From contig NZ_SMSJ01000005.1 in the NCBI RefSeq assembly GCF_004355005.1, forward strand, positions 1 through 64,000: a stretch of DNA of 64,000 nt, in the 5' to 3' direction. Positions 55,502 through 64,000 of this stretch are shown piece by piece; position 1 is the stretch's first letter, and every line of letters begins with the position of its first letter. The notes beneath the pieces were generated by a model that was not told the origin of the DNA, did not search any database, and was given only the letters and a program-made list of their open reading frames with translations. A program made the position numbers and the translations under genes. The DNA comes from Dankookia rubra. GTDB taxonomy: Bacteria > Pseudomonadota > Alphaproteobacteria > Acetobacterales > Acetobacteraceae.

Positions 55502-58327
55502 ATGACCGCAGCCGCCGCTTTTCCCGCCCGGGCCAATGCCCAGCGCCACCCGGCGCTGGCCGAGATGCCGACCGTCATTCCCGACCTGATCGCCGAGCTC
55601 ACCGGCGAAGCCGGCGGTGGCCCGATCCGGCGGGAGGATGCGCTGGACCTGCTGCGGCGTCATCTCGGCCGCATCCAGTCCACCGTGCAGGACGGGTTCG
55701 AGGCGCACGAGCTTTCCGGACTCGCCGCCGCCCGCTGGCTGGCGGCGCTGAGCGACGGGCTGATGACCGCGATCCACCATTACGCCCTGGCGATGGTCCC
55801 CGCCCGCGGCGCCGTGGAGATGAACGAGCCGCCCTTCGCCCTGGTGGCCACCGGCGGCTACGGCCGCGGCGTGTTGGCGCCCTATTCCGATATCGACCTG
55901 CTCTTCCTTACCGACCAGTCGGCCGGGCCGCGCGCCCAGCGGGTGGTGGAGTTCGTGCTCTACCTGCTCTGGGATCTTGGCCTGAAGGTCGGCCATGCCA
56001 CGCGGTCCATCCGCGACTGCATGGACGAGAGCGCCAAGGATGCGACCATCCTGACCGCCCTGGTCGATGCCCGTTTCCTGGCCGGGGAGAAGCCGGTCTT
56101 CGAGCGCTTTGCCGAGGTCTTCACCCGCACCCGCCAGCAGCGCGGGCTCGGCCCCTTCCTCGCCGCCAAGCGGACGGAACGCGCCGGGCGACATGCCCGC
56201 TACGGCGACAGCCCCTATCTCGTCGAGCCCAACATCAAGGAAGGCCGCGGCGGGTTGCGCGACCTGCAGACCCTCTACTGGCTGGCGCGCTACGCCTTCG
56301 GCACCCAGCGCATGCCCGACCTGGTCGGGCCGGACAGTCCCGGCGGCGGGTTGCTGTCCGAGCACGAGGCGCGCGCCATCCGGCGGTCCTGGGACTTCCT
56401 CTGGACCGTCCGCTTCCACCTGCACTACGTCGCCGGCCGGGCCGAGGACCGGCTGACCTTCGACTTCCAGCCGGTGGTCGGCGCCCGCATGGGCTATACC
56501 CCGCGCGGCCGGCAGGACGGCGTCGAGCGCTTCATGAAGCACCTGTTCCTGACGGTGCGCGACGTGCTGCGACTGACCCGCGTGCTGGAGCCGGCGATCG
56601 AGCGCGCCGCGCTCGGCCCGCCGGCGACGCGGCGGCATGGCGATGCGGCGCTGGCCGAGGCGGGCCTCGCCTTCGCCGACGGCAAGCTGGTGGCGGCGCC
56701 GCCGAACCGCGACTTCTCCCGCGAGCCGGTCCTGATGCTGCGGATCCTGAAGGCCGCGCGGGACCGCAAGCTCGAGATCCACCCGCTGGCGATCCGGGCG
56801 CTGATCCGCAACGCCCACCATGCCGCCGCCATCCGCGGGACGGAGGAGGCGAATACTCTCTTCCTCGACCTGCTGACCGGGCGCGACGCCGCGACCTGGC
56901 TGCGGCTGATGAACGAGACGGGATTCCTCTCCCGCTTCATCCCGGACTGGGCCCGCATCGTCGGGCTGATGCAGTTCGACACCTACCATGTCTATACGGT
57001 CGACGAGCACACGATCGAGGCGATCGGCGTGCTGCAGCAGGTCGAGCGCGGCGACCTGACCGAGGCGGCGCCGGTGGCGACCGAGCTGGTCGGCCAGTTG
57101 CAGTCGCGCCGCGCGCTCTATGTGGCGACGCTGCTGCACGACATCGCCAAGGGCCGCGGCGGCGACCATTCGGAACTCGGCGCCCGCATCGCGACGGAGC
57201 TCGGCCCGAAGATCGGCCTGACGCCGGAGGAGACCGAGACCGTCTCCTGGCTGGTGCTGCACCACCTGCTGGTCAGCCAGACCGCCTTCAAGCGCGACAT
57301 CGAGGACCCGAAGACCATCCTCGACATCGCCGACCTGGTGCAGTCGCCGGAGCGCCTGCGGCTGCTGCTGGTGCTCACGGTCTGTGACATGCGCGCGGTC
57401 GGGCCGAAGGTCTGGAACGGCTGGAAGGCGACCCTGCTGCGGGAAGTCTACTGGCGCGTGGCGGAAGTGCTGGCCGGCGGATTGAGCGTGCCGGAGCGCG
57501 ACGTGCGCGTGGCGCGTGCCCGCGACGCCGCGGCGGCCATGCTGGCCGGCTGGCCGGACACGGATCGCGACAAGTTCCTCTCGCTCGGCTATCCCGGCTA
57601 CTGGCTGTCCTTCGATGCCGAGACGCATGCTCGTCACGCCGCGCTGATCCGCGAGGCGGAGGCGACCAAGGCGCCGCTGACGGTCCGCACCCGGGTGCTG
57701 GAATCCCGCGCGGTGACCGAGATCACCGTCTATGCCGCCGACCATCCCGGCCTGTTCAGCCGCATCGCCGGCGCGCTTGCCGTGGCCGGCGCCAGCATCG
57801 TCGACGCGCGCATCCACACGCTGACCAATGGCATGGCGCTGGATACCTTCTGGGTGCAGGACGCTATGGGCGGCGCCTTCGACGCGCCGCACCGCCTGGC
57901 CCGGCTTGCCGTGCTGATCGAGCAGTCGCTGTCCGGCCGCCTGCGGCTGCGGGACGAGATCCGCAAGGTGCGGCGCGAGCCGGCCCGGCTGCGCGCCGTC
58001 ACCGTCCCGCCGCGGGTGGTCTTCGACAACCATGCCTCGAACACCCACACCGTGATCGAGGTGAACGGCCGCGACCGGCCCGGCCTGCTGCACGACGTCA
58101 CCGCCGCGATCAGCGACCAGGGGCTGCAGATCGCCTCCGCCCACATTACGACCTATGGGGTGCGGGCTGTGGACGTCTTCTACGTGAAGGATGTCTTCGG
58201 CCTGAAGGTCGAGAACGACCGCAAGCTGGGTGCACTGCGGGTGGCGATGGAGGCGGCGCTGGCGCCGCCCGGCGAGGGTGGCGGGGCGGTGCTGCCGGCG
58301 CCGCGGGCAGCCGCCGAAAGAGCATGA
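55502..58327 (+). CDS. glnD: PII uridylyltransferase/uridylyl-removing enzyme GlnD
   Basis: Bifunctional nitrogen sensor that uridylylates and deuridylylates PII, 941 residues. The nucleotidyltransferase active site is GGYGRGVLAPYSDIDLLFL (about 117-135). The HD hydrolase domain has LLHDIAKGRGGDHSELG near residue 545. Two C-terminal ACT domains that sense glutamine lie near 740 and 845 (VYAADHPGLFSRIAGALA and VNGRDRPGLLHDVTAA). Start ATG 55502 sits 21 bases after mutS. No PII or glutamine synthetase gene is near. Confidence 0.94.
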   Translation: MTAAAAFPARANAQRHPALAEMPTVIPDLIAELTGEAGGGPIRREDALDLLRRHLGRIQSTVQDGFEAHELSGLAAARWLAALSDGLMTAIHHYALAMVPARGAVEMNEPPFALVATGGYGRGVLAPYSDIDLLFLTDQSAGPRAQRVVEFVLYLLWDLGLKVGHATRSIRDCMDESAKDATILTALVDARFLAGEKPVFERFAEVFTRTRQQRGLGPFLAAKRTERAGRHARYGDSPYLVEPNIKEGRGGLRDLQTLYWLARYAFGTQRMPDLVGPDSPGGGLLSEHEARAIRRSWDFLWTVRFHLHYVAGRAEDRLTFDFQPVVGARMGYTPRGRQDGVERFMKHLFLTVRDVLRLTRVLEPAIERAALGPPATRRHGDAALAEAGLAFADGKLVAAPPNRDFSREPVLMLRILKAARDRKLEIHPLAIRALIRNAHHAAAIRGTEEANTLFLDLLTGRDAATWLRLMNETGFLSRFIPDWARIVGLMQFDTYHVYTVDEHTIEAIGVLQQVERGDLTEAAPVATELVGQLQSRRALYVATLLHDIAKGRGGDHSELGARIATELGPKIGLTPEETETVSWLVLHHLLVSQTAFKRDIEDPKTILDIADLVQSPERLRLLLVLTVCDMRAVGPKVWNGWKATLLREVYWRVAEVLAGGLSVPERDVRVARARDAAAAMLAGWPDTDRDKFLSLGYPGYWLSFDAETHARHAALIREAEATKAPLTVRTRVLESRAVTEITVYAADHPGLFSRIAGALAVAGASIVDARIHTLTNGMALDTFWVQDAMGGAFDAPHRLARLAVLIEQSLSGRLRLRDEIRKVRREPARLRAVTVPPRVVFDNHASNTHTVIEVNGRDRPGLLHDVTAAISDQGLQIASAHITTYGVRAVDVFYVKDVFGLKVENDRKLGALRVAMEAALAPPGEGGGAVLPAPRAAAERA

Positions 58328-58359
58328 TCCCCGGCCGGGCTGGCGCGTTGCAGGGGAGA

Positions 58360-58482
58360 CCGGAGCGGATCGACGAAGGGCAGCATCGCCCGGAGGCGTG
58401 AATCTGCTTCGCGAGCCAATCCGGAGCGGATCGGCGCGGGGCAGCACCGCCCGGCAGCCGGAATCCGCGCCGCACGCCAGTT
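58360..58482. repeat. Imperfect 61/62-bp tandem repeat between glnD and the next gene
   Basis: Unit 1 (58360-58420) and unit 2 (58421-58482) both begin CCGGAGCGGATCG and share most positions by eye (about three in four). A third start, CCGGAGC at 58483, supplies the Shine-Dalgarno-like GGAG of the next gene. No terminator or mobile element signs are seen. Confidence 0.6.
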
Positions 58483-58495
58483 CCGGAGCAACGCC

Positions 58496-58810
58496 GTGCC
58501 CGACGAACCCAATATGCGCCCCGACCAATCGAAAAATCCGGGCGAGGACTATGAGTTGACCACTGCCGGCAACGACGGACCGCTGGGGCCCGAGCCGGTC
58601 CCGCGCGACAAGCGGCCGGAGGCGCAATACCCGAAATCGGACCGCGAGCAGGGGGTGAACCGCAAGGATGCGGCCGCCCCGGGTGGCCCGGTGAACATCA
58701 AGGTGAAGGACAACAAGCCGGACGACAGCGGGCCACAGGCCGCCGGCCAGGCCGAGGACAAGGCGACCGGCGCCGGCAGCCGCGACGCACCCGGCCTGCC
58801 GCGCGCCTGA
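58496..58810 (+). CDS. Small disordered hydrophilic hypothetical protein
   Basis: A 104-residue protein rich in Pro, Asp, Lys, Gly and Asn with no hydrophobic core; it should be intrinsically disordered. Such proteins sometimes act in stress, but no family is recognised. The start is GTG 58496, with CCGGAGC before it; an ATG at 58514 is the alternative. It is preceded by the tandem repeat at 58360-58482 and followed by a small lipoprotein gene 26 bases later, likely in one transcript. Confidence 0.55.
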   Translation: MPDEPNMRPDQSKNPGEDYELTTAGNDGPLGPEPVPRDKRPEAQYPKSDREQGVNRKDAAAPGGPVNIKVKDNKPDDSGPQAAGQAEDKATGAGSRDAPGLPRA

Positions 58811-58836
58811 GCCCCCAACCGCGAAAGGATCATCCG

Positions 58837-59025
58837 ATGCGCATTGCGCTGTCCTGCCTGACCGTCGTCCTGGCGCTCGCCGGGTGCGACCGGCCAATAA
58901 CCCCGGGCCCGAGTGAGACCCGCGGCTTGCCGGTGCTGCAGCCCGTGCCGCCGAGCGGGGGCGCCGGCGGCGTCGTGCCGCTCGAGCGTCCGGCCGGCAG
59001 CCGGGGCGGCGACAAGGGCAGCTGA
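58837..59025 (+). CDS. Small putative lipoprotein
   Basis: A 62-residue precursor: MRIALSCLTVVLALAGCDRP carries a good lipobox (LAGC, Cys 17), so the mature form would be an about 46-residue Pro/Gly-rich membrane-anchored peptide. The family is not recognised. The ATG at 58837 has GAAAGGA before it. It follows the disordered protein gene on the same strand and converges on the Bug receptor gene. Confidence 0.65.
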   Translation: MRIALSCLTVVLALAGCDRPITPGPSETRGLPVLQPVPPSGGAGGVVPLERPAGSRGGDKGS

Positions 59026-59097
59026 ACCGCTGCTGCCCCGGTGCCCCCAGGGGGATAGTGGGCCCGGCGATCCCCAGCCGGCGATGCGTCCCGCGTC

Positions 59098-60057
59098 TCA
59101 GCCGCCGGCCAGCAGCCCGGCGTCCCGCATCAGCCGTCCAATCACCGCCTTGTCGCGGGCGTGCAGCGCCCGCGCCTCGGCAGGGGTCGCGCTGGCGGGG
59201 TCGCTGCCGGTCGCCTCGAGCCGCACCCGGGTTGCGGGATCGGTCGTCGCCGCGCCGAAGGCGGCGGCCAGGCGTTGCTGCACCGCCTCCGGCGTGCCGG
59301 CCGGAGCGAAGACAAGGATCCAGGTCGAGAGGTCGTAGCCCGGCAGCACCTCGGCGATCGCCGGCACGCCGGGCAGGTTCGGGCGGCGGGTGGTGCCGGT
59401 CACGCCGATCGGCCTTGCCTTGCCGCTTTCCAGCACCGGACGCAGGCTGCTCTCGCTGATGAAGACCGCGTCGATCCGCCCGGCCGCCAAGTCGCGCGCC
59501 GCGTCGGCGCCGCCGCGATAGGGGATGTGCTCCAGCTTCACCCCGGCCATGGCCTGCATCAGTTCTCCCATCAGGTGGCCGACATGGGCGACGCCGGGCG
59601 TGCCGAAGGTCACGGTGCCGGGCCGCCGCGCCGCCTCGGCCAGGAAGCCGCGCAGGTCCTGCGCCGGGAAATCCGCCCGCATGCCGAGCACGTAGGGCGC
59701 GGCGGTCAGCTGGGTAACCGGCACCAGCATCTCGTAGTCGAGCGGCAGGGAGCGATTGACCAGCGGCGAGGTTATGGTCGTGGCGCCTTCCAGGACCAGC
59801 GTGTAGCCATCGGGCGCAGATTGCGCTGCGGCAGCGGCGCCGAGCGCGCCCGAGGCGCCGGTCTTGTTCTCGATGATGAGGGACTGGCCCAGCGCGTCTG
59901 CCACCTTTGGCTGGACGATGCGGGCGACGGTGTCGGCGATGCCGCCAGCGCTATAGGGAACGATTAGCCGGACCGGACGGTTGGGGAAGGCCTCCTGCCC
60001 CCGCGCGACGGTGGGCAGGACGAAGGCGGCCAGCGCGGCCCGGCGCGTGATGCTCAT
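59098..60057 (-). CDS. Bug-family periplasmic solute receptor, second copy
   Basis: A 319-residue Bug protein with the pattern FPNRPVRLIVPYSAGGIADTVARIV, GQSLIIENKTGASGALGAAA and VKLEHIPYRGGADAARDLAAG. The signal is SITRRAALAAFVLPTVARGQ, a twin-Arg type. The ATG at 60057 was chosen because it starts the signal; the frame to 60087 is slightly longer. It lies 55 bases downstream of the xanthine dehydrogenase large subunit on the same strand, so it could bind a purine-related or aromatic acid that feeds the operon (inference). Confidence 0.88.
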   Translation of the reverse strand: MSITRRAALAAFVLPTVARGQEAFPNRPVRLIVPYSAGGIADTVARIVQPKVADALGQSLIIENKTGASGALGAAAAAQSAPDGYTLVLEGATTITSPLVNRSLPLDYEMLVPVTQLTAAPYVLGMRADFPAQDLRGFLAEAARRPGTVTFGTPGVAHVGHLMGELMQAMAGVKLEHIPYRGGADAARDLAAGRIDAVFISESSLRPVLESGKARPIGVTGTTRRPNLPGVPAIAEVLPGYDLSTWILVFAPAGTPEAVQQRLAAAFGAATTDPATRVRLEATGSDPASATPAEARALHARDKAVIGRLMRDAGLLAGG

Positions 60058-60112
60058 GAATCGTTCTCCCGCCTGCTTCGGCGCCATGGTGGCACCCGCT
60101 GCGGGGGCGCGG

Positions 60113-62392
60113 CTACCCGCCCCGGATCGCCATCAGCACGCGTTCCGGCGTCGCCGGCGCGTCCAGCCGGTCGGTGCCGATCGCATCCTTCAGCGCGTTC
60201 CAGACCGCGGTCGCCAGCATCAGCGGCGGCTCGCCCACCGCCTTCGAACGGAAGATGGTCTCCGACCGCGCCGGCGCGTCCGCCAGCAGGCGGGTTTTCA
60301 GCACCGGTGGCACGTCGCGGCTGCCGGGGATCTTGTAGGTGGCGGGGCCGAGGGTGCGCAGCCGCCCCTCCGCGTCCCACCACAGTTCCTCGCAGGTCAG
60401 CCAGCCCATGCCCTGCACGAAGGCGCCCTCCACCTGGCCGATATCGACCGCGGGGTTCAGGCTGCGGCCGCAATCCTGCACCAGATGCGCCGAAAGGCAG
60501 CGATGCTCGCCGGTCAGCGTATCGACCGCGACCTCCGCCACCGCGGCGCCGTAGGAGAAGTAGAAGAAGGGCTTCCCCGTCATGGTCGCCCGGTCCCAGT
60601 GGATGTCGGGCGTCTTGTAGAATCCGGTCGCGGAGAGCGAGACGCGCCTCATGGTGGACAGCTTCGCCAGCTCCCCGAACCCCATCGCCCGGTTGCCGCC
60701 GCCGGTGACGCGGCCCTCGGCGAATTCCACCTCGCCCGGCGCGATGCCCCATTCCTCCGCCGCCACCTCGGCCATGCGGCCGCGGATCGCGCCCGCCGCG
60801 GCATGCGCCGCCCAGCCGTTCAGGTCACTGCCGGTGCTGGCGGCGGTGGGGGAGGTATTGGGGACCTCCGCCGTGCTGGTGGCGGTGATGCCGATCCGCT
60901 CGACATCGACGCCGAAGACACTGGCGACCACCTGGGCGATCTTGATGAAGAGGCCCTGGCCCATCTCCGTCCCGCCATGGTTCAGCCGGATCGAGCCGTC
61001 GGCATAGACATGCACCAGCGCGCCGGCCTGGTTCATGTGCATCTGGCCGAAGGAGATGCCGAAGGCCAGCGCCATGCTGCCGAGGCCGCGGCGGAGGTAG
61101 GGGTGCTGCGCGTTGAAGGCGGTGATCTCGGCGCGCTTGGCGTCCCAGCCGCTGTCCTGCTTCACCTCGGCCCAGACGCGGCGGATCAGGTCGCCTTCGA
61201 GTTCCTGGCCATAGGGTGTCGCCGCGCCGTTCTCGCCGCCGGCGAAGTTGCGGGCGCGCACTTCCTCGGGCGGCAGGCCGAGCGACTTCGCCACGCGATG
61301 CACCACGTCCTCCATCAGCAGCAGGCCCTGCGGCCCGCCGAAGCCGCGGAAGGCGGTATTGCTGACGGTATTGGTCTTGCAGGCCAGCGCACGGACGGAC
61401 AGCGCGGGCACGTCGCAGCAGTTCAGCGCATGGGTGATGGCGCGGAAGATCACGCCGCCGGTAATGTCGAGGCTATGGCCCGCATCCGCCGCCATGATCG
61501 CATCCAGCGCCAGGACGCGGCCGGTGGGATCGAAGCCTGCGGTCCAGCGATAGAGGAAGGGGTGCCGCTTGCCCGTCGCGGCGATATCCGCCTTGCGCGA
61601 CAGCCGCAGCTTCACCGGCCGGCCGGTCCGCCGCGCGCCGAGCGCCGCGGCGGCGGCGACCCAGCTTGCGTTGCTCTCCTTACCGCCGAAGCCGCCGCCC
61701 ATGCGGCGGGTGGTGACCATGACCCGGTTGTGGTCGCAGCCCAGCACGCGGGCCACGACGTGCTGCACCTCGGTCGGGTGCTGGGTGGAGGAATAGACCA
61801 GCATGTCGCCATCCTCGCCCGGCACCGCCATGGCGATCTGGCCCTCGAGGTAGAAATGCTCCTGCCCGCCGGCGCGGAATTCGCCGGCAAGCCGCAGCGG
61901 CGCTTCCGCCAGTGCGGTGCCGGGATCACCGCGGGTGATGGCCTGCGGCGGCAGCACCCAGGCCTCGCGCGCGATGGCGTCCTCAATCGTCAGCACCGGC
62001 GGCAGCGGCGCGATCTGCGGCTTCAGCGCGGCGGCTCCGGCGATCGCCGCGTCGCGCGTTTCGCCGAGCACGATGGCCAGCGGCTGGCCGGCGAATTCCA
62101 CCAGGCCCTCGGCCAGCATCGCCTCCCCCGAGCCGGCGGCCGCGATGTCGTTCAGCCCCGGCACGTCGCCCGGCAGCAGCACCGCAGCCACGCCCGGCAG
62201 CGCGCGGGCCGGTGCCGGGTCGATCGGCGAGAGCCGGCCATGCGCGACGGGGGACAGGCACAGCGCCGCATGCAGCAGCCCCGGCGGCTCCGGGATGTCG
62301 TCGAGGAAACGGGCCTCCCCGGTCGCGTGCTTCAGCGCGCTGTCGTGCCGCAGGGATGCGCCCATGCCGCGGGCGGATTGGATCTGGCTCAC
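60113..62392 (-). CDS. xdhB: Xanthine dehydrogenase, molybdopterin-binding subunit
   Basis: Large subunit of a molybdenum hydroxylase, 759 residues, normal for bacterial XdhB. Family features are GEARFLDDIPEPPGLLHAALCLS near the N-terminus, RRMGGGFGGKESN (about 235-247), AFRGFGGPQG, and the catalytic Glu at about 721 in KAVGEPPLML. SGSDLNGWAAHAA is the MPT-binding zone. The start ATG overlaps xdhA by four bases (ATGA). No xdhC maturation gene is seen; it could lie outside the window. Confidence 0.93.
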   Translation of the reverse strand: MSQIQSARGMGASLRHDSALKHATGEARFLDDIPEPPGLLHAALCLSPVAHGRLSPIDPAPARALPGVAAVLLPGDVPGLNDIAAAGSGEAMLAEGLVEFAGQPLAIVLGETRDAAIAGAAALKPQIAPLPPVLTIEDAIAREAWVLPPQAITRGDPGTALAEAPLRLAGEFRAGGQEHFYLEGQIAMAVPGEDGDMLVYSSTQHPTEVQHVVARVLGCDHNRVMVTTRRMGGGFGGKESNASWVAAAAALGARRTGRPVKLRLSRKADIAATGKRHPFLYRWTAGFDPTGRVLALDAIMAADAGHSLDITGGVIFRAITHALNCCDVPALSVRALACKTNTVSNTAFRGFGGPQGLLLMEDVVHRVAKSLGLPPEEVRARNFAGGENGAATPYGQELEGDLIRRVWAEVKQDSGWDAKRAEITAFNAQHPYLRRGLGSMALAFGISFGQMHMNQAGALVHVYADGSIRLNHGGTEMGQGLFIKIAQVVASVFGVDVERIGITATSTAEVPNTSPTAASTGSDLNGWAAHAAAGAIRGRMAEVAAEEWGIAPGEVEFAEGRVTGGGNRAMGFGELAKLSTMRRVSLSATGFYKTPDIHWDRATMTGKPFFYFSYGAAVAEVAVDTLTGEHRCLSAHLVQDCGRSLNPAVDIGQVEGAFVQGMGWLTCEELWWDAEGRLRTLGPATYKIPGSRDVPPVLKTRLLADAPARSETIFRSKAVGEPPLMLATAVWNALKDAIGTDRLDAPATPERVLMAIRGG

Positions 62393-63777
62393 AGCGCGTG
62401 CACCTCCGCCGGAAGGTCGGGTCGCGCGACCCGCCAGTACAGCCGCCGCAGCAACCCCTGCGCCGCCGCCAGCCGATAGGCCGCGCTGCCGCGCAAATCC
62501 GATAGCGGGGCAAAATCCTTGGCCAACTCGTCCGCCGCATCGGCGAAGCAGGCGGGCGCCAGCAGCGCGCCGGCCAGCATCGCCTCGGCATGTTTCGCCC
62601 GCGCCGCCATCGGTCCCATGCCGCCGAAGGCCAGTTGCGCCCCGGCGATCCGACCGGCCTCGGCCCGCACCAGGAAGGCGGCGCTGATTGCCGAGATGTC
62701 CTGGTCGTGCCGTTTCGACACCTTCTCGCAGGCCAGCACCGCGCCCTCGGCCGGGCGGGGGACGTGGACGGAGACGATGACCTCGTCCGGCGCCAGCGTG
62801 GTCTTGCGGTAGCCGATCAGGAAATCCTCGGCCGTCGTGCAGCGTTCCCCGCGCACCGAGGCGATGCGCAACGAGGCACCGAGGACGAGCAACGGCGGCA
62901 GCGCATCGCCGATCGGCGAGGCGGTACCGAGATTGCCGCCAATCGAGCCCAACGCGCGGATCTGCCGCGATCCCAGCCGCGTCATCATGGCCGCGAGCGG
63001 CGCCAGCCTGCCGTCCAGCAGCCGCAGCAGCCGCGCATAGGACACGGCGGCACCGATATCGATGCCCGCGGCATTGGCGGACAGCGCCTGCAGCTCCGGT
63101 ACGCCGAGCAGGCCGATGACGGCGGGCGGCCGCTGGCGGTGCTCGCTGACCAGCAGCCCGAGATCGGTGCCGCCGGCGAGCAGCATGGCTTCCGGCTGCG
63201 CGGCGCGGAGCACGAGCAGTTCGGCCAGCGATGCCGGGTGGTGGAAGACCTGGCCCGCCGCGGCGAAGCTCGCGCTGGCAGCGGCGGGCAGCGCGGGCGG
63301 CGAGGCGCCGTCATCCTCCAGTCGGGAGAAGGCCTCAATGATCGGACGGTAGCCAGTGCAACGGCAGAGGTTGCCCGCCAGCGCTTCGTGCACAGCCCCG
63401 CCCTCGCGTGCATGCGCCCAGGCGGACATCGTGATGCCCGGGGTGCAGAAGCCGCATTGCGTGGCATCGCCCTCGGCCAGCAGGTGCTGCACCGGATGCG
63501 CCGCGCCCTCGGCGCCGCGCAGCCCCTCCACCGTGCGCACCGCCAGGCCGTGCAGCTGGCCGAGCATCGCCAGGCAGGCATTGATCGGGGCGCGATGCCC
63601 GTCGGGCTGTTCCAGCACCACGGTGCAGGCGCCGCAATCGCCCTCGGCACAACCTTCCTTGGTGCCGGTGAGGCCAGCCGGGCCGCGCAGCCAGTCGAGC
63701 AGCGTCATGGTAGGCGAGGTGCAGGCGGGCAACGTCACCGGCGTGCCGTTCAGCACGAGCATAATGCGATCGGTCAT
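62389..63777 (-). CDS. xdhA: Xanthine dehydrogenase small subunit (2Fe-2S and FAD)
   Basis: Small subunit of 462 residues. The first 2Fe-2S cluster uses C43, C48, C51 and C68 (EGCAEGDCGACTV and AINACL-like INACL). The second uses C108, C111, C138 and C140 (QCGFCTPG and NLCRCTGY). The FAD-binding part has LLAGGTDLGLLVSEHRQRP and GSRQIRALGSIGGNLGTASPIGDALPPL. Electrons go from the molybdenum subunit through the clusters to FAD and NAD. The ATG at 63777 is the family start. It heads xdhA-xdhB. Confidence 0.94.
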   Translation of the reverse strand: MTDRIMLVLNGTPVTLPACTSPTMTLLDWLRGPAGLTGTKEGCAEGDCGACTVVLEQPDGHRAPINACLAMLGQLHGLAVRTVEGLRGAEGAAHPVQHLLAEGDATQCGFCTPGITMSAWAHAREGGAVHEALAGNLCRCTGYRPIIEAFSRLEDDGASPPALPAAASASFAAAGQVFHHPASLAELLVLRAAQPEAMLLAGGTDLGLLVSEHRQRPPAVIGLLGVPELQALSANAAGIDIGAAVSYARLLRLLDGRLAPLAAMMTRLGSRQIRALGSIGGNLGTASPIGDALPPLLVLGASLRIASVRGERCTTAEDFLIGYRKTTLAPDEVIVSVHVPRPAEGAVLACEKVSKRHDQDISAISAAFLVRAEAGRIAGAQLAFGGMGPMAARAKHAEAMLAGALLAPACFADAADELAKDFAPLSDLRGSAAYRLAAAQGLLRRLYWRVARPDLPAEVHAL

Positions 63778-63854
63778 GGCGGGAGACTAGCAAGCGCCGC
63801 GCCAGCGGAGGATGAACCCTGCGCGTGGCGCACAACGTGCGCGGGTGGCCGGTG

Positions 63855-64000
63855 CTAGCGCCGATCCGCCGCCTCATTCGCGTAGCCGCGGCCGAAACGG
63901 CGTTCCAGCCGCCGCTGCACCAGGTCCCAGAGCGTGGTCAGCACCAGGTAGTACAGGGCCGCGACCAGGAAGAGCTCCAGCACCATGAAGCGTTCCTGGA
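63855..64000 (-). CDS. Polar amino acid ABC transporter permease, C-terminal part only
   Basis: Only the last 48 codons are in the window: ERFMVLELFLVAALYYLVLT then TLWDLVQRRLERRFGRGY and a short tail. One membrane helix is visible, ending in the Arg-rich RRLERRFGRGY that is typical of the C-terminus of HisM/GltJ-type amino acid permeases. The gene lies upstream of xdhA on the same strand with a 77-base gap. The rest, including the binding-protein and ATPase genes, would be outside the window. Confidence 0.75.
   Translation of the reverse strand, partial: QERFMVLELFLVAALYYLVLTTLWDLVQRRLERRFGRGYANEAADRR

Noticed and set aside
54269-58897. A very long minus-strand open frame (1542 codons) antisense to mutS and glnD.
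   Set aside because: Its protein is an Arg/Gly/Ala/His-rich shadow caused by GC-rich codon use; mutS and glnD on the other strand carry all their family motifs.

Overview
The window is very GC-rich, densely coded chromosomal DNA of an alphaproteobacterium. Family content points to Acetobacteraceae (Roseomonas-like): a SUV3-type RNA helicase beside a heat-shock S4 protein and a 7Fe ferredoxin, two Bug-type solute receptors, a HisKA_2 kinase, a phasin and a xanthine-dehydrogenase pair. The family assignment is inference; no rRNA, tRNA, insertion sequence, phage or CRISPR array was seen. I support 56 protein genes, two of them cut by the window edges and one (a hybrid kinase) carrying a frameshift, plus one clear pseudogene.

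Layout. 1-4.7 kb: a truncated DsbD/ScsB-type thiol transporter, a small acidic protein and the helicase HrpB, the last with a perfect TATAAT box so close that its mRNA may be leaderless. 4.8-11.3 kb: on the minus strand dnaB and then alr-mlaE-mlaF (the last three joined by ATGA overlaps), with three plus-strand genes (phasin and two DUF2382 stress proteins) lying between dnaB and alr. A tandem repeat carrying DnaA boxes sits upstream of dnaB. 11.5-17 kb: membrane protein, MFS transporter, SUV3-like helicase with a long Arg-rich tail, S4 protein, ferredoxin FdxA. 17.1-23 kb: a HisKA_2 kinase with a receiver that lacks its phospho-acceptor Asp, a YbfB-like MFS protein, a class A beta-lactamase and a DUF4139 protein. 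23.2-26.7 kb: a small-molecule catabolic operon (enoyl-CoA hydratase, amidohydrolase, class II aldolase-like, 2-hydroxyacid dehydrogenase).

26.8-37.7 kb: HtrA-type protease followed by an OmpR-type regulator and its sensor kinase; divergently a phosphonate-type importer phnC-phnD-phnE-phnE; then amidase and nitronate monooxygenase; then an AbrB-type antitoxin followed by a decayed PIN-domain toxin. 37.8-46 kb: typA, adenosine kinase-like PfkB protein, EI24 membrane protein, bactofilin, small exported proteins, and a hybrid histidine kinase broken by a one-base frameshift. 46-50 kb: AEC permease, Bug receptor, methyltransferase. 49.5-58.3 kb: malic enzyme (with DUF488 and a small protein), divergent from mutS-glnD. 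58.5-64 kb: a disordered protein and a small lipoprotein, then on the minus strand an amino-acid ABC permease end, xanthine dehydrogenase small and large subunits and a second Bug receptor.

The most notable non-routine signals are the decayed vapBC-like pair, the Asp-to-Asn receiver next to its kinase, the frameshifted hybrid kinase, the duplicated DnaA-box element at dnaB, and the Arg-rich tail of the SUV3 helicase. I saw no clearly unprecedented multi-gene system.
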